Numbered from the stretch's first letter, positions 11,875-25,695 are shown. The stretch: DNA of 64,000 bases from Zonotrichia leucophrys gambelii (GCF_028769735.1 NC_088171.1:66605216-66669215), one strand, 5' to 3'. The notes: a model not told the origin generated them from the letters alone. Made by a program: numbers and translations.

Positions 11875-12364
11875 TGTCTGCATAAGCAGAGAGTGATAGA
11901 ATGTGTTGACAGACACTGTGGCTGCCACGAACCCCACAGGGTGAAACACTGCTCAGCTCCTGTCAGTCAAGTGCTCTCTGGATAGCGGGTGAAGACAGTA
12001 GGCAGCAAGGCTTCACAAGCCTGCAGGTGACAGGTAGCATCACCCAACAACTGCTTCAAAAGGCTAAAATGGAGCATGACTCATCTCACAGCTATGGCAG
12101 GTCTGGGATTTCCTCGAAAGCTCTGCATATGCTGTTTTGGCTGGTGGGCCTGCCTTCCACTGTGGCTCAAGCACATGCTCCAGCCAACCTGTGTGTGTAT
12201 TTGTATCCCTGACAGTGAGTTACTGTTGCTATAGTTGTGGTCTCGCAGTAGTTCCTCCATCAGGGTTGGATTTCTGCCGTGCTGAGCCTTGCACAGACAC
12301 CCACTGTGGGGCACTTCCTGCCCCTAAGTGTTTTTTTAAGTGAATAAGCCACAAGGGCCATGAA
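11875..12364. other. Non-coding stretch, no gene seen
   Basis: Short open frames of 60-77 codons overlap on both strands at 12027-12343 without recognisable content. No repeat was identified before the MIR remnant. Confidence 0.55.
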
Positions 12365-12505
12365 AGTATTATTGTATTTCCACACGGGAGGTAGGAATTG
12401 ATATGTTAAATAATTTGCCCAAGATTCCGTAGGAGGACTGGAAATTGAAGCCAAATCTCTTAAACTCAGGTCTAATGCCCCAACTGTGGAGCCATCCTTC
12501 CTCCT
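12365..12505 (-). mobile_element. MIR SINE remnant
   Basis: Read on the plus strand the stretch follows the reverse complement of MIR: TATTATT, GTATTTCCACACGGGAGG, GTTAAATAATTTGCCCAAG, then GGAAATTGAAGCCAAATCTC, CAGGTCTAATGCCCC and GGAGCC. Family knowledge: MIR is an ancient tRNA-derived SINE fossilised across amniotes. The copy is heavily diverged but keeps the order of its CORE and 3' parts. Element limits are approximate. Confidence 0.6.
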
Positions 12506-15500
12506 GTGGACAGGGCCATGGAGTATCACTGTCTATGACTGATGTACAGAATATATTGTAGGTGGAAAATAAAGTCAAATAGACCTTAATGATGACCTCT
12601 GTTTGCTACCATTAAGCTACAGTGTTAGGTTGGAGGATTTTGTGGGTTTATGGCTTTTCTACCACCCTTCATATGGGCTAAGAAGATACATGTTTTGTAA
12701 GTGCCATATTCTGCCACAGCACCTAAAAAAAAAAAAGCCATGTCATTATATGCAGACATGACACGGATAAATGAACCAGTGTCTGTATCCGCTGTCACAG
12801 TCACACAGGAGTTAACCAGACTGGTTTGAAGTAGGCATCTCTTTTTGAGAATATGTTGCCTTTTTACTAAAAATTGAAAACTGAATACTTTTATTTGAAA
12901 AATACTTCCACAGTGCTCATGAGAGCTATATTTTGGATTTTTATCCCACCATGGTTCTTGTTGTGTGATTCTCCCCAAACAGATTACATTGCATATAATT
13001 TTCACCTCTTGCTGAGCTGCTGCAATGAATTATGGAATCCATTGGTTTCCCATGGGAAATGAAGTCAGAAATATAAGTATCCCAGATATTTCAAAGCTGA
13101 AATCTTTGGTTAAAAGAAAAAAAAAAAGTTGTAAGAATGGAACCTTTTGCAAGAAATAGTTTATTTCACCCTCTTTTTTTGAGTGAAAAATTGAATAATT
13201 TTTAGCCATAAATACGTTTAATGTAGAACAGGGTAGACATAGAAGATAGCTGTTTACTATGTTGTTGCACATAAACCACAATTTAAAACCGTTGCCTGAT
13301 TGTGTTAAGCCATGGTTTCAAAAGTCTGACCAGACAGGTCGAATCCAGGAGAGTGAATTCTCTGAGGTATTGCTCTATACCTGCATTTACTGGTTGCTTT
13401 TTAAATTCTTGTCTCAATTTTTTGTAAGTCTATTTCTGAAAGGAAAAAAAATTACTGGAATGAGTTACATTTTTTTTTTCCTACAAAACAACTTCTACAA
13501 CAAAATTTTATGCAATTAGATTGACTTGAACCATTCAGTATTATTCAGACCATCTGGGTTAACTACATGATGCCATCCCAGCTACAGCAGACTTCATTCA
13601 AAAGTATTATGAGAAGAAGCAGGCTTTTCTGTAAGGATGCATTTTGGAAAAGGAAAATAAAGTTATGGACATGGAGACAAATACATCCATCAGCAAATGG
13701 TGAGGTAACAGTTGGTTCTGTGTAAGATAATGCAAAAAGGCTCCAATCATAATGCTTGTCTGACTCACTGAACTTGTAAGGGATTTCCTTCTCCTTTTAA
13801 ATTCACAGTGTATAATCCAGCCAGATCTCAGCCACACAGATATCTGAAGACTCTGGACACAAAAGTTCCTTCTGAGTTCTGAAGACTCTGATGTCTGTGA
13901 CAATTAAAGATAGAGTAAATGTCAAGATTATACATACATAAGTCTACATTAAATGAACAGCCATTGATAACAACCAAAGTGCACCATATTATGTCTATAT
14001 GCCTTAACTGTTTCTTCATGTTGGTTAGCTTGATTTTACAAAACCAGATTAGATCACAGAATTTTCAACCTGAAATTTAAGATGAAAAATAAAAGTGAAT
14101 CAACCATGGCAAACAAGAGTGTGACCCACCAAACACCAAAAGGAAAAAGTACTCTAATCTGAAAATACCAATGTGACAGATGTCAAATGCACTATTGGTT
14201 GACTCACCATGGAGGGATGTGTTGTGGTATGGCATGACTCTTGATAATTTTTTAGATGAAATTTTCAGTTCTCGTCAAATTCTGTTTGTTTTGCTCAAAA
14301 GTTTACTGTCCAATTGCTAATGTGCTATCTCCTACCAATGAAAATTCCTGCTTAGTACTTGTCCAATTGAGTTGTGACCTAATTTCACAGATAGATCATT
14401 TGTTACAGCCTTAAAACATGAGTGTTGCCAACGCTCCTACAATCAGTTCCTCCATTGTATATAGACTTAGAAAAATGTACACACTCAGGTCAGTGCACTC
14501 AGCACAGAGCAAGAAGAAAGAAAATGTAGCTACTTCTATTTGCCTGATCAGGAAATACCAAAATAAAATGTTATAGGGAAACCAATAACATATCATTCTA
14601 ATTCCCCGTGCAATTTGGAAAATGTACAAATATTTTTAAAATATTTTTGTGTCAGAGTGATTCCTTTTATTAAAAATATCAATTAAATATTCCTGCTCTG
14701 TCCCTTGACCTCTCCCCCCGCCTTCCCTCCAGAATAAAAAGACTGTTATAGAGGAAGAGTAGCTGCCACCTGGCATTAAAACACGGACTATGTGCATCCA
14801 TCTGTTCAATGGAAATCATAGACCCTTGAGTCACACAAAATGGTGACTCAGAATCAGAGGGAGATGACCTTCAGAGACTCTCTGTCAAGGCAGTTCTGAT
14901 GCTTTTGTTGTCTTTTGTGATCCTTGAAGATTCTTTGTCTTGCTTTCTGAAGGGCCTTAATTTTTGTCCTCTGGAAAACTGAGGTCAGTCAGAAATATTT
15001 CCTTCAAAGAGGTAACATGCCGTAGAGAGCCCTTTGATTGTGTTTACTAAATGCTCTCCTCCTTCTGTCGCTGCTCTCTGTGGTTGTCCCTTTGTGGAGA
15101 TGGTTTTTGGCCGCCCTACAGCCATGACCCCTCCAGCTTGGCCCTACAAATTCCTCTCAGATGCTTTAACCAGCATTCACATCCTCCTGCTCATCCATTC
15201 CTACAAAAATGGAAACCTTAATGTCCTGTCCTTTCTTGTCTAACTCCACAAAATATTAATTATACATGTACGTAAATATATTTGTGTGTTGAGGAGTGAT
15301 CCATGAGCAGTTTCTTCTGTTGTGAAACTTTGCACCACTGAGACGTGCAAAGCTGCCTATAAAACAGTTTAGGGTGCTGAGCTCTCGCAACTTGCACCTC
15401 CAGAAGAGCCATGAGGGTGTTCAGCTTGCCTGGATCTTGGCCACAGAAGCATAACACAGGAAGGATTTAGTCCTCATCCAAGAAATATTTTGCAGATGCG

Positions 15501-15589
15501 GCTCAACGAAGGCATCTGGACCAAGAAAGATAATTAAACCAGGACAGAAACAAAGACAAACTCCTTTCATAACCTAAAGAGAATTTGAC
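12506..15589. other. AT-rich non-coding stretch
   Basis: Holds A-runs near 12725-12736 and 13117-13129 and a T9-10 run near 13470. The longest frame (126 codons, minus, 12625-13005) is unrecognisable. A phrase near 14052 (GATCACAGAATTTTCAACCT) vaguely resembles a CR1 tail but is too short and lacks flanking match. Confidence 0.55.
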
Positions 15590-15945
15590 CAATTGAGTCC
15601 CTTTGTTTGTATCAGCTAAACATTCGTGCGTGGAAATCGGATGGTTAGAATAAATATTTGGTGCCTACTTGGTAATATTCATGAAATGTATTTACATGTT
15701 TAGATTATTCTAAATCTGCATACCTAAACTTTAAGCATATGTGCAATCAGCTTCAAGTTTTCCAAACAAAAAAAGACCAAGAAAGGGGGGAAAAATAGCA
15801 TCTGCTCCTCAGCTAATCAAACCACCCAGGGAGATTGTCAATAAACAGTGCAAGGACCGGGTCCTCCTGCCGCTCCTTATTTCCTACGTGTCATATTCCA
15901 TAATGGCACTTAACTGAAAGCAGATCATTGAAGACTGCTCACAAA
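15590..15945. promoter_or_regulatory. Candidate conserved non-coding element
   Basis: Non-repetitive block with words such as CAGCTAATCAAACCACC near 15810, AATATTCATGAAATGTATTT near 15675 and TGTCATATTCCATAATGGC near 15889, plus a GC-rich patch near 15855-15875. It looks like enhancer sequence on pattern alone. No alignment or activity evidence. Confidence 0.2.
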
Positions 15946-17055
15946 GGATTGCTGCTTTTTGGTTTTTTATTTAAGAAAGGCCAAAACGTTGAGGAGTGGG
16001 AAGCACTGGCAAAACAGTGGGGTGAGGAGAAGAAAGTGTGAGAAGAGTCTTCCTGATCATCACAGTGAGAGGAGGGTAAAGAGTTCCTCCAGGTGTGAGA
16101 GTCCCCTGCCACCACTGGAGAGACCCTGGTGGGGCTAGGGGAGCTGGAAATGAAGCAATGAAGTTAAGAATAGGAATCAGAGGGTGAGAGTATTTCACTT
16201 TTTTTTGCCTTTGCTCCAAACATTCAGCTCTTTTTAAGCTGGCAATAAATAATTAATAAAATAACTTGTTAATTTATTTTTAATGAAAAAAATTACTTTT
16301 CACCAAATCAAGTCTGTTTTACCCATGAACATTGATAATTTTATTGACAATTTTGGGTAAACTTTTTCAACTTATTTTTTCCCCCTTATCCTCCTGAGGA
16401 GGAGAAGTAGGAAAGGAGCGCATGGCCAAGGGCAACCTTCCACAGAAGGAAAGTCATGATAGCAATATATAAAAGGATTTCCTTGACAAAATAAATTATA
16501 ACATTTTTGAATATCAGGAGGCAGTCTGTGACTATATGATATAGTTTACAATGAAAAACTGGAATAAAGCACCCAGTGTGTGTTCTGAAGAAAATGCCAG
16601 CTCTTCCTGGCATGCCTAAGTATCCCTTAAGAAGAGATACTGGCCATCTTATTTAATAGGTTTTGTGCATGTTGAAAAAGAAAAGGTGATTTCTGTCAGT
16701 GCTGTTAGAGCAACATTTTGAGTATATGGAAACCTGATGCCTTGAATTGAAAAATATTATAGTATACAATTTGTTTAATGTTGCATGCTGCTTAGAACTG
16801 TATCCTGTATGGGATAAGATAGAATAGGAAACATGCCAATATAGGGAAAGGTGAGGGACAAAAGTGACAGCTGCTTTATCCATTATCATCTCATACTCAC
16901 AACAAAAGCTCCATTTTTGGTTTTTTGTTCCAGGTTTATTATTTTGATTGCTTTTTTTTTTGTCCTTTTCCCCCCGCTTTTATTTTTATTGAAGATAAGG
17001 CTCTCTTATGCTTTTATACAATGCATAACATACAAACACGTCAGCTTGTGTGTTG
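15946..17055. other. AT-rich non-coding stretch
   Basis: Contains TTTTTTATTTAAG-type low-complexity patches and T-rich runs near 16950-16990. A few frames of 75-82 codons are present without recognisable content. Confidence 0.55.
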
Positions 17056-17079
17056 TGTTATGTTATGTTATGTTATGTT
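17056..17079 (+). repeat. (TGTTA)n microsatellite
   Basis: Four perfect TGTTA units followed by a partial fifth. Short pentanucleotide repeat. Confidence 0.9.
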
Positions 17080-18847
17080 TTTCCCTTGACTAGTCAACAC
17101 GTGGTAGAGATGCTGTTACATTAAAACTGGTAACACTGGAGAAACTCAACATAAGTAGAATGGAAAGTGGTTGGGGTAGGAGTGATGGATATTTTCCCAG
17201 TATAATCGTTGCAGGATTTCCCAGTCAGAAGAAAGCCTATGCCAGAATGGAAATGGTGGCAGAAAGAGCCAAAACCTGCTGAGCATGGAGGTAAGGTGTT
17301 GCTTTCATTTCTTATACCCAGGTTTTGTGCCGCCAAACCTGTGGCCGCAGCTCTATGCAACCACGGGCCAGTGCATGGCAGTACCACTGTGCCGTTGGAA
17401 TCAGTTTTCCATAAGATCAGGATGTGCCATCCTTTGGTTTTTGACATGTGGGCTGCAATGGGGAGTTTGTGCTTAAACAACTTTAATTTTGGTGTCAAAC
17501 CACCAGTTCACTGTTTCCTTGAGTTGCAAAATGCTGTAACACACTGAGGAGGTTGCTGTAAGGTTGCCCCACATGCTCACCCTGGTTGTAAGCTGAGCTT
17601 AAAGCAGTAGCCAAGATGTATAGAGAAATTACTTCAGATTTATTTACAGAGACTCATTTGTGTTGAACTTGCAGTTTTCTATTGTGTCAGCAACTCTCTA
17701 TTGCATTTATTTGTTACTGTGACATTAGGCAAGAGTACAATCCTATTAAACCTGTACATTACATTTCACAGAATTGTAAGCCTTTTTTATTTCACAGAAT
17801 GAGAAGAAATATGAATTCTTACTGCTGAAAATTCCTGATACAGCAGTCAAGACTGAAAATACTGTCACTCTCAGAGCAGGAGCTTGGCGCGTTTTTTTTA
17901 AACTCATGTATTTTTTAATAATTTAATACCTGAAATAAAATTTGCTGTGTTTTACCACTCATCAGGATGATAAGGAAGACACTTAGACATCTATCAGTGA
18001 AGAGAGGAAAGTTTTCACTCTGTTCTTTTCAGCTGGCATCTTATCTGGCAAGGAATTTCTTTGTTTTGAGTTTAGCCTCTGTTTTGCAGATAGACCATTG
18101 ATGCAAGGTTTAATAACCCATCTGTTAAAAAAACCTGAGTTTAAAATGGCAATTCTTCCTAAGTCCACACTATGTAAGACCCTCTGAGTATTGAGATGGT
18201 TATGGAAAGATGATGGCCCTGGGATTTGCCCACAGGTTCTCAGGGCCAGCTGAGGGATCACTCTCATGGATTCTGCAAAAACCCTCAGCAGAGACATTCT
18301 TCAGAACATGCTCAGGTAGCAAAAAGCACTCTATTGAATCATTGTTCAGGAGTTCTTTGGTTCTCTTCGGGGACAGCTAACATTTTGCACCAGCAATGCA
18401 GACTCTGAAAATTCCATGTGAGTGAATGACCGTAGAGCACAAATTTGCTTCCTTTACTTTTTGTGAATGCCTTGGGTATAGGAAACAGATCACAAATGGA
18501 AAAAGAGTCTTTAGTGAGACAGGCATTTAGCTTTGTCCTCATTTAGAGTACAAATGGAGGAAAAATAATATTTCTGCAAATCTCTTCCAGAAAGGAACAA
18601 AATGGGAAACCAGCTTTGAAAGTCTCTCACTATTGTGGTAAGAGTGCATGAGATCAGAGCCTGTATATGCAGGGGTTTTTTTCTGCTAACACTATAAACT
18701 ATTTTAATTAATATGATGGATTCACTGGAAATAATAAAGAAATAAGAACTTGAATTCTGCTGAGGACTAAAGTCTGTGGTGCTGTTTCAAACTCTGGTTG
18801 GGAACCCACCAAATTCTAATTAATTTCTTGTTTGCGTCATGCCTTTG
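17080..18847. other. Non-coding stretch, no gene seen
   Basis: Frames on both strands at 17121-17547 (125 codons minus, 112 plus) overlap each other and match nothing known. A somewhat GC-rich patch lies near 17325-17400. T8 run near 17893-17900. Confidence 0.55.
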
Positions 18848-18955
18848 GTGTCACCTTGTACAAATCTTTGTGCCTCTACCACTGTTCTATTTCCCATAAA
18901 AAGGAAATAATACCTCCTCCCCCGGAGATGTTTTGTAAGGATGTGTTTTTAAGGC
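18848..18955 (+). mobile_element. MIR SINE remnant, 3' portion
   Basis: Follows the MIR 3' part: CACCTTGTACAAATCTTTGT, GCCTCTACCACTG, ATTTCCCATAAAAAGGAAAT, AATACCTCCTCCCCC, then TTTTGTAAGGATG. These correspond to the GACCTTGGGCAAGTCACTT, GCCTCAGTTTCC, AATACCTACCTC and TTGTGAGGATT parts of the family. The 5' tRNA-like half is not clear. Confidence 0.5.
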
Positions 18956-20072
18956 ACTTCAATATTTTTGTGATCAATCCCATTGAATTTCTGGGGATGA
19001 AAAGTCTGTTTGCAAAAGATTATAGGAACTAATTACAAGGTTCAAATATTTCTTTACAGGCTATTTTATTTGCTATAATATAAAATTTGTTGAAAATTTC
19101 CCTCTGCCAACAATTTCTATATTATTTGTAATACATAAGAGTGAAAAGTTAAATTATGACAAATTTTGGGCTTTAAAAAAGTGACTGTTGAAAAGTTCTA
19201 CTTGTACTTCTCAATGTGAGATTGTTTACAGCAATATGAATTTTCTGAGGCAAATTTTCCATGAGACTGCATTGATTTACAACAGCTAGAGATCTGGTCT
19301 GTTGTGTCTATATTAATAATAATTTTACCTGAAGTTGCAGTAATTTTAAATGTTGACAGCAAGGCTATTTGTTTTCTGCCATGCACTTGTATCTGGCAAT
19401 GCCTGAATATTTACATATTTGTCTCAATTTTGTATCAAAATAATGTGACAAAATAGTGTTTAGTACAAAACTGTTGACTCAATTTAGTTATAATTTTCTT
19501 TTCTTATGAGTAATTCATTATGCAAATGGAAACAACTGAACATGTGCCCTATTATTAATTTTTATCCTTTTCAAATGTGCAGATAGTCTTGAATCCTAAA
19601 TCCCATATGGAATAAATAGTTACATCAACACACATGTTATTTGCAAACCTGCATGCTGTAAATCATATGTGCTAACATGGTAATTGTTTGAACAGTTGAG
19701 ATATTGGATGACCTTCAAGATCTTAGCTGGTGAAAAGTTGGAGGCATGAGGAGTTCTGTGAGAGTTAAGCAAGGTTTATCAAAGTTCAATGCTGAAAAAA
19801 TGACACATATTTACCTTTTGGTACTTCTTGAGGTAATTTGCAATTTTTTATTTGGCAAAATATTTGCATTAAAATGTACCTGTTTTTCTGCTTCTGAGAG
19901 AAGATTTTTATCCATCCTAACTCTCTAATGCAATATAAAAAGACTGTGGTAATATCAAATTTTAGGTCTGGTGAATTTCCCAGGATAAAAGTCCCCTGTG
20001 GAAGCATGAGTGCAGGGGCCACCAGAAAGCAGAGCTGGGAAGAGACGTGGTGCTCAAGACTGGGATATTGGC
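18956..20072. other. AT-rich non-coding stretch
   Basis: Very AT-rich from 19030 to 19720, with no repeat family recognised. The frames of 115 and 66 codons around 19786-20133 overlap on opposite strands and are not convincing. Confidence 0.55.
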
Positions 20073-20102
20073 AGGAAATTCTAGGAAATTCCAGGAAATT
20101 CT
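20073..20102 (+). repeat. Three tandem copies of a 10-bp unit
   Basis: AGGAAATTCT, AGGAAATTCC and AGGAAATTCT in a row. The unit contains TTCC/GGAA cores similar to ETS or STAT half-sites, but nothing shows binding. Confidence 0.9.
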
Positions 20103-22719
20103 GTGGCAGCCTGGTGAGACTGATCTGAGGCACGGCTGAGACAAGATAAAAAGACTTCTCTAAGGCAAAGACAGGATTTTGAAGCTCTCAAACAATCCAG
20201 TATCATCAAGGTCAGAAGGCAAATTTTTACCTGATATGTCCAGGGTGAGTGAAGAAAGAGAAGGCAGGGTTCCCTGCTTATTCCAGAGTTCAGGCTTATT
20301 CAGCATGATTTCAAAAAGTGAGTCATGGTTGCATGTGTCCAGCATGAGACACCTGAAAAATGCCAGTTCAAGCAAGACCCCGAGCATGTGATCTCTTTTT
20401 TGTCAGTTATCTGAAGATGGAGAAGAAACTTGGAGCTGGGATAGTAGTCAGAGTTTCTAGTCCTGTTTGAAAGGGTAAAATTAACAGCTTGTACTGGCTG
20501 TTTTGTTAATTCATTATATAAATATCGGGGCATCTCCAATTCTCTGCGCAATAACTCTGTTTTCATGCACAGGAATATCGTATCTTGAAGGAGAACATAT
20601 TTAACAGCAGACACCACTGTAGGTTTTATATTATAAGGAAATATTTTTAAAATTTCCTTCTGTCATTAACTATTTTTTTTAATCTAAAGTATATTTAACA
20701 TTACAGCATTTTACCACAGGTGTCCTGGGTATAAATGCAAGTTACTTTAAATATATGTGTGTTTGTGTATGAATACAAACTATAGTAGAATTGATGTCTG
20801 TTGAAAAATGTGAGGCTTTATCTCAGCAGTATATTTTCCCTCCAGAGCACTACCTTCTTCATCAGCATTGGACATCATTTGTAGATGGCAGCTCATGAGA
20901 ATGAAACACCCTAATATGGCCCTTAGTGAACTGGATCTTTAATTTTTAAATTTTTTCCTTTTTCCATAAGTTATCATCATTAAGCATTTTCATTAGGACA
21001 TGTAGAGGTCAAGTTCCTTGAATTGTGCTGATGGCAAGCCAGGAAGATCTGGTGAAAGTTATATCTAACGCAAATATATTCCTATTTACAACATTGAAAA
21101 AGAAAATCTCAAGTTTACAACCAAAGTTAGAGACCAGATTCAAAGTCATGTTTGGTTAATCTGCCATCTATCTCTCCCCACCAAAAGTGGTGACTTTTGG
21201 TTTTGTTTTTAATATTTTGATTCTGAGCTCTTTTCAAGTGGTGTGTGGGTGTTTTAGTAAATATTGTAAATTAAATGCTAAACATGATGCATTTTAACAA
21301 GAAAAAGTACTTGAAAATCTGTGCACTGCTTTTCAAGGAAAATCGTGTGTTTTCTAAAAGTTAAATGCATTAGCAAATGCTGATGAATAGAGAAATATAA
21401 TGCAAAATGTAGGAGGCCTTTTGTAGATTGAGAAGGTTGTACTTTCAGTCTTTTGACATAATAACTATTGTAACATTGTTTTGAAATGTTTTGCAGAATT
21501 TTGTAGCTGAGAGAGAAATAATCCAGAGCTCAGGGAAGACAGAAAACATCTTGTGGTTCAGTATTGTGGGAAGGCAAAATAATATATGTGAAAGTTACAA
21601 AGTTCAGATAACAAGTATTTTGTTTCCACTGATTAAAAATGGAATAGAAGAAGACTTTGCTGAGATTTCTAAAATAAAAAGAGATCAAGTGTTGCTAATT
21701 TTTTTTTTTTTTTTATGCAAGAGCACTCAGGATCTGGCAATAATACTCCAATTCAGAAACCATTTTGTGGTGACAGCTGGCAAACACCTTCTTTCTTAGT
21801 GTCAGTCCCAGTGATACACTTGGAACATATGCTGGAAGATGAAACAGATACTGTGTGGACAGCTCAGAAAACTTCTAGTTTGTAATTTATTTTCCAAGAC
21901 GAATTCAATTTGTTTGCTACATCAAAAAAATCACCAAAAAGAATAGCATGAAAGACAAAAGAACTGGCCAACAATTGCAACTTGGAAACAGTGTAATTCC
22001 CCTGTGTGTTTCCCTGAAAATAGTTCCTTTAAGAATAACAGTGTTGTGTCAGCAGTCTTTAAGAAATCACTTTTAAGTTTCTGAGATGAATGATTCTAAG
22101 TGACATGGTTCAAAAGAGAATGAACTATGTCAATAAATGGTGAGGTGTCATCAAAGAGGCCAAGAAAGCTGTAAAGGTATTAAATTATCACCCTTAAGTA
22201 ACTCTCATTATGTAAAGAGCTTTTTTTTTCCCTTTGCAGCTTTTTAGCATTCTCATTCTTCTAAAAATCCCGGTTGAAATTTTGCAAATACTGACATATA
22301 TTAGAGTTCTTCAGAATTATTCCTGTTCCATAACTATCATGTTGCAGGGAAAGTACATGGTTGATAAATGGAATCATTTCTGTGCCACAGATAGCACATC
22401 TGTCACTCACATGTCACTCATTTGAGCCTGCACGAAGGTGATCAGAGAATTTCCCACACTTCCCACCTTTGTCCAAAGACATTTCTTTTTAAAGCACTTT
22501 GTCATGTCTTTCAAGATCTATGTTAATGGTTGTGAAAATCTAAATGAAGTCTCCTTCCTCTATTTATTTTAACCCAAAATACAGGCATATATGTGTGCAT
22601 ATAAAAAATAAATATTATTAATTATAAAATAGTCTTTGTGGATGCATTTCAAAGTTTAGAATTCCCAAATAAAACAATATTCCCAACAGCTTTTTCCTCA
22701 TTTAAAATTATTCATATGC
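20103..22719. other. AT-rich non-coding stretch with a T16 run
   Basis: A T16 homopolymer at 21699-21714. An acceptor-like run, TTTTTTTTTCCCTTTGCAG at about 22221-22239, precedes a 62-codon open frame without recognisable content. No repeat family identified. Confidence 0.55.
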
Positions 22720-22990
22720 ATTCCCCAGAGTACCGGGAAAGCAGATAGCAGAGGCTTTTTATATACAGCGTATAATTGACAAAATCAGGTTCCCGGCATA
22801 CAGATAAAAAGGTGTCCCATTTCCGCTGGATCCACTTTTTGAAAACCTGTGATGTGTTTTTTGATTTACTCACTGAGACCTGTGCTCAGAGAAGGGATGG
22901 GATAATTTTGGGGAGAGAAGAGACTCGTGTTTCAGGAAAAGTGATTGCCCGGTATCCAGAGATCATCTGGGAACCAAGAGAAGACAGTGT
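22720..22990. promoter_or_regulatory. Weak candidate conserved non-coding element
   Basis: Non-repetitive block with several CpGs and a spaced inverted pair, CCGGGAA near 22733 and TTCCCGG near 22791. TTTTTATATACAGCGTATA lies between them. Called on appearance only. Confidence 0.15.
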
Positions 22991-25667
22991 GTGTGTGGTC
23001 CGAGGTCAACTGTCCCCATTGTTCAGCCTAGTCTGTCTCTCAATAATGAACTAGTCATTCTGCAAGCTCTGCCTTTATAACAGAGCCAAGAATAGAGGGT
23101 GCTCATTTTAAACAAGCATCTCACTGACACTCACATTTGCCCCCACTGAATTTCATGGATGCTAAACTATTGCTGCTGAAAATGCTGACTTCCTTTTCTT
23201 ACCTGTTCTTCCCTTGAGAAGAGGCAGGGAAGCAAAGGGCTTCTCCTGATGTGAGGAGGGAGAAGTCCTTTGCTCTGGAAATATTGGCAGGTCCAGACCT
23301 TTGAGTTGGAGGAAGGTTTAGGCCGGGAACCTGGCATGCATGGTGCTGCAGGCACCAGAGGCTGGCTCTGCCCCTGAAGCAACAGCCCCTGCACCTGGGG
23401 CTGAATTGGGGTATGCCATGTTGTAACAGGGATATTCCTAAACTTGCAATCTTCTGACACTGTGTCTGTTGCTTTAGAGAAACAGTGAGCTGTGAGTAAA
23501 GTTATTTAACAGTTTCTGTCAAAAAATTTGGAACCTCAACAGCTATTTGACTTAAGCAGTTGGGAGATATTTTTCTGGAAAATGTTTCAAGGCCAGGAGG
23601 TAATGCTATTTTATAAATGTTTTCTTCCTTAAGCAGCACTCTGAAGGGGTTAGGTTCAGTTTTGAGCATTACCTCAGACAGTTTTCATAAACAGATTTTG
23701 AAAGATGGTGGCTGGGCTGATTTTGTTGGAAAATACTGTTTCCCTTTTGTGAAATTTTATTCTAAATTATTATTTGAACATGTTTATTGGAGCTTGTCAT
23801 CCTAAAATCCTTGAACACATAGAAACCTTCCAGAATTAGAGAAGATAACACATCTCTGTGTTTAATAGTCCTGACAGATTTTTCTTCTAGGTTCACTTCT
23901 AATTTTTCTTTTATCCCTTTTATTATTTCTGGCTCCAAAATTTCCTGTAGCAATAAGCTTCATATTTTAATTACATGTCAAATGAGAAAGTATTTACTTC
24001 TGTTAACTTTAAACAGGCTGTAATAATTTCATGTCCTTCAGAATGAGAAACAATTATAATTGTTACCTATTCATTCTCTCCATGCCATTTGTGTTATGCT
24101 TTACTTTTCTAAAACCATAATTTATTTCTTTCTGAATTGGTAGAGTCATTGTATGTAGTAGGTCTCCCACACTGCTCATCAGTGGCATCATCTCTTTTTT
24201 TCTAGGAGACAGAATGCCACAGGGAAGTATTTTAAAATTATGCTTTTGTTGTCCTGGTCTGTACTAAACTTGGAGCTGTGAGTGGAAACAATTCATCTGA
24301 TTTCAAGGGCTCTGATGCATCCTAAGAGTAAGGATAGTTCTGTGTGTACTTTTCTTTTACCTTTTAAGTTTTGATGCATTAGTGGAGCAGAATATTTGTG
24401 GTGTCCCAAGAAGAGTGCAGGCCTGATTCATACACACCTGTCTGAACAGTGTGGGTGCAGTCACCTTCTGCAGTCACAGCCGCTTTCCACCCAGCTCCAA
24501 GGGAACCCTAATGATGACCAGTTTGCAAAAATCCAGGGGTGAGTGTACACAGGGAAGTGTGAATTTATATCAGATATTTTATGCCAGATTGTGCTTAGTT
24601 TTAAAATGTCATCTGAGTAAAGGTGTGTGAAAGGAGATGGAGATCAGTATCACAGGACAGAGAGAACCTTGAGAGCTCTCCTGGAGCCACGTTTCACTGT
24701 CCAACAGCTTGACTTGAGGTCTGTTTGGGTCAGGCTCCTTGCTGGAGTACCCAGGCTCCAAACACACTCCCCTGGTGAGCTGTGTCCTGTGACAATTGGC
24801 ATTAACCACACTGCAAGAGCCAGTGTGAGCTGGCTGGTGAGCAGAAGGCTTCTATAGCAAGAACAACTACAAAAAAAGGAAGATATGTATGACCTGGCAA
24901 ACAGAGATTTCACTGCCATCACAACTTGCTTCAGAGCAGAATTTCTGCTCGTTTTAAAGCAAAAAGTGATGTCTTTTTATCACAGCTGTAACTCTGAGAC
25001 AGTAGGTGAAAATACTTGGAAGCTAAGAAAGTTGAATAAGTGCTTGTTCTTAATGGGTGTTTTTAAGAACTGTGTTCACAGAGATGTTATTCTCTAGGTG
25101 TATGTCATTCAATGTCATCACATTAACACTGATATTATGATTCTTACATTCAACAGAGCAAGAATTTACTGCATTTTCTGCTATGCACTTCCAGTGAAAT
25201 AGAAATATCAGTTCAAATATTTTGGAGCATTAGATATTCTTTAATAAATAATACATGAACAATCATGTATTAAGGTCTTTTTCAGTCATCTGGAGGGAGC
25301 AGAAGGAAAGAAGGAAGAAAAGTAGGGAGAAAACTACTAAGGTGGGAAATGCAGAACTTCACTGAAATCATCAGTTTGTGTCCGAAGGGACTAGGTTTTA
25401 CTTGTGACAGGACTTTTTTTTTCTAGATCTACAGCAGTGAAATAGATCTAGTTCACTTACTTGACCATAATAATTTTTAGGCAGACAGGAAAATGTACTT
25501 GCCTGAGAACTCTGACTGGCTGAAGTGGATTAAGCCCATGGATTGAGACCAATATCGAAGATTATTTTTTCTAGAGTTGTGGTTGTTTGTACGTTTGCAT
25601 TGTTTTTAATTTCTTCAGCCCACTCAGCAGACTAGACAGACAAAAGAAAAGTAGATCTGCAAGAATG
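22991..25667. other. Non-coding stretch, no gene seen
   Basis: GC-richer patches at 23220-23410 and 24640-24790 carry overlapping frames on opposite strands (for example 24609-24922) with no known domain. The rest is AT-rich and unremarkable. Confidence 0.55.
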
Positions 25668-25681
25668 CCACCATCTACTGA
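25668..25681 (-). promoter_or_regulatory. Weak CTCF-like site
   Basis: On the minus strand the sequence reads TCAGTAGATGGTGG. It differs from the CTCF core CCASYAGRKGGCRS at two positions. It lies 14 bp from a better match in the same orientation. Confidence 0.2.
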
Positions 25682-25695
25682 AAAATACTGTAGGT

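Noticed and set aside
13330..13345. tRNA B-box-like word (CAGGTCGAATCCAGG)
   Set aside because: It lacks one base of the B box, and no A box or cloverleaf can be formed around it.
14050..14075. CR1-tail-like phrase
   Set aside because: Only about twenty bases resemble CR1, with no flanking agreement and no tandem tail.
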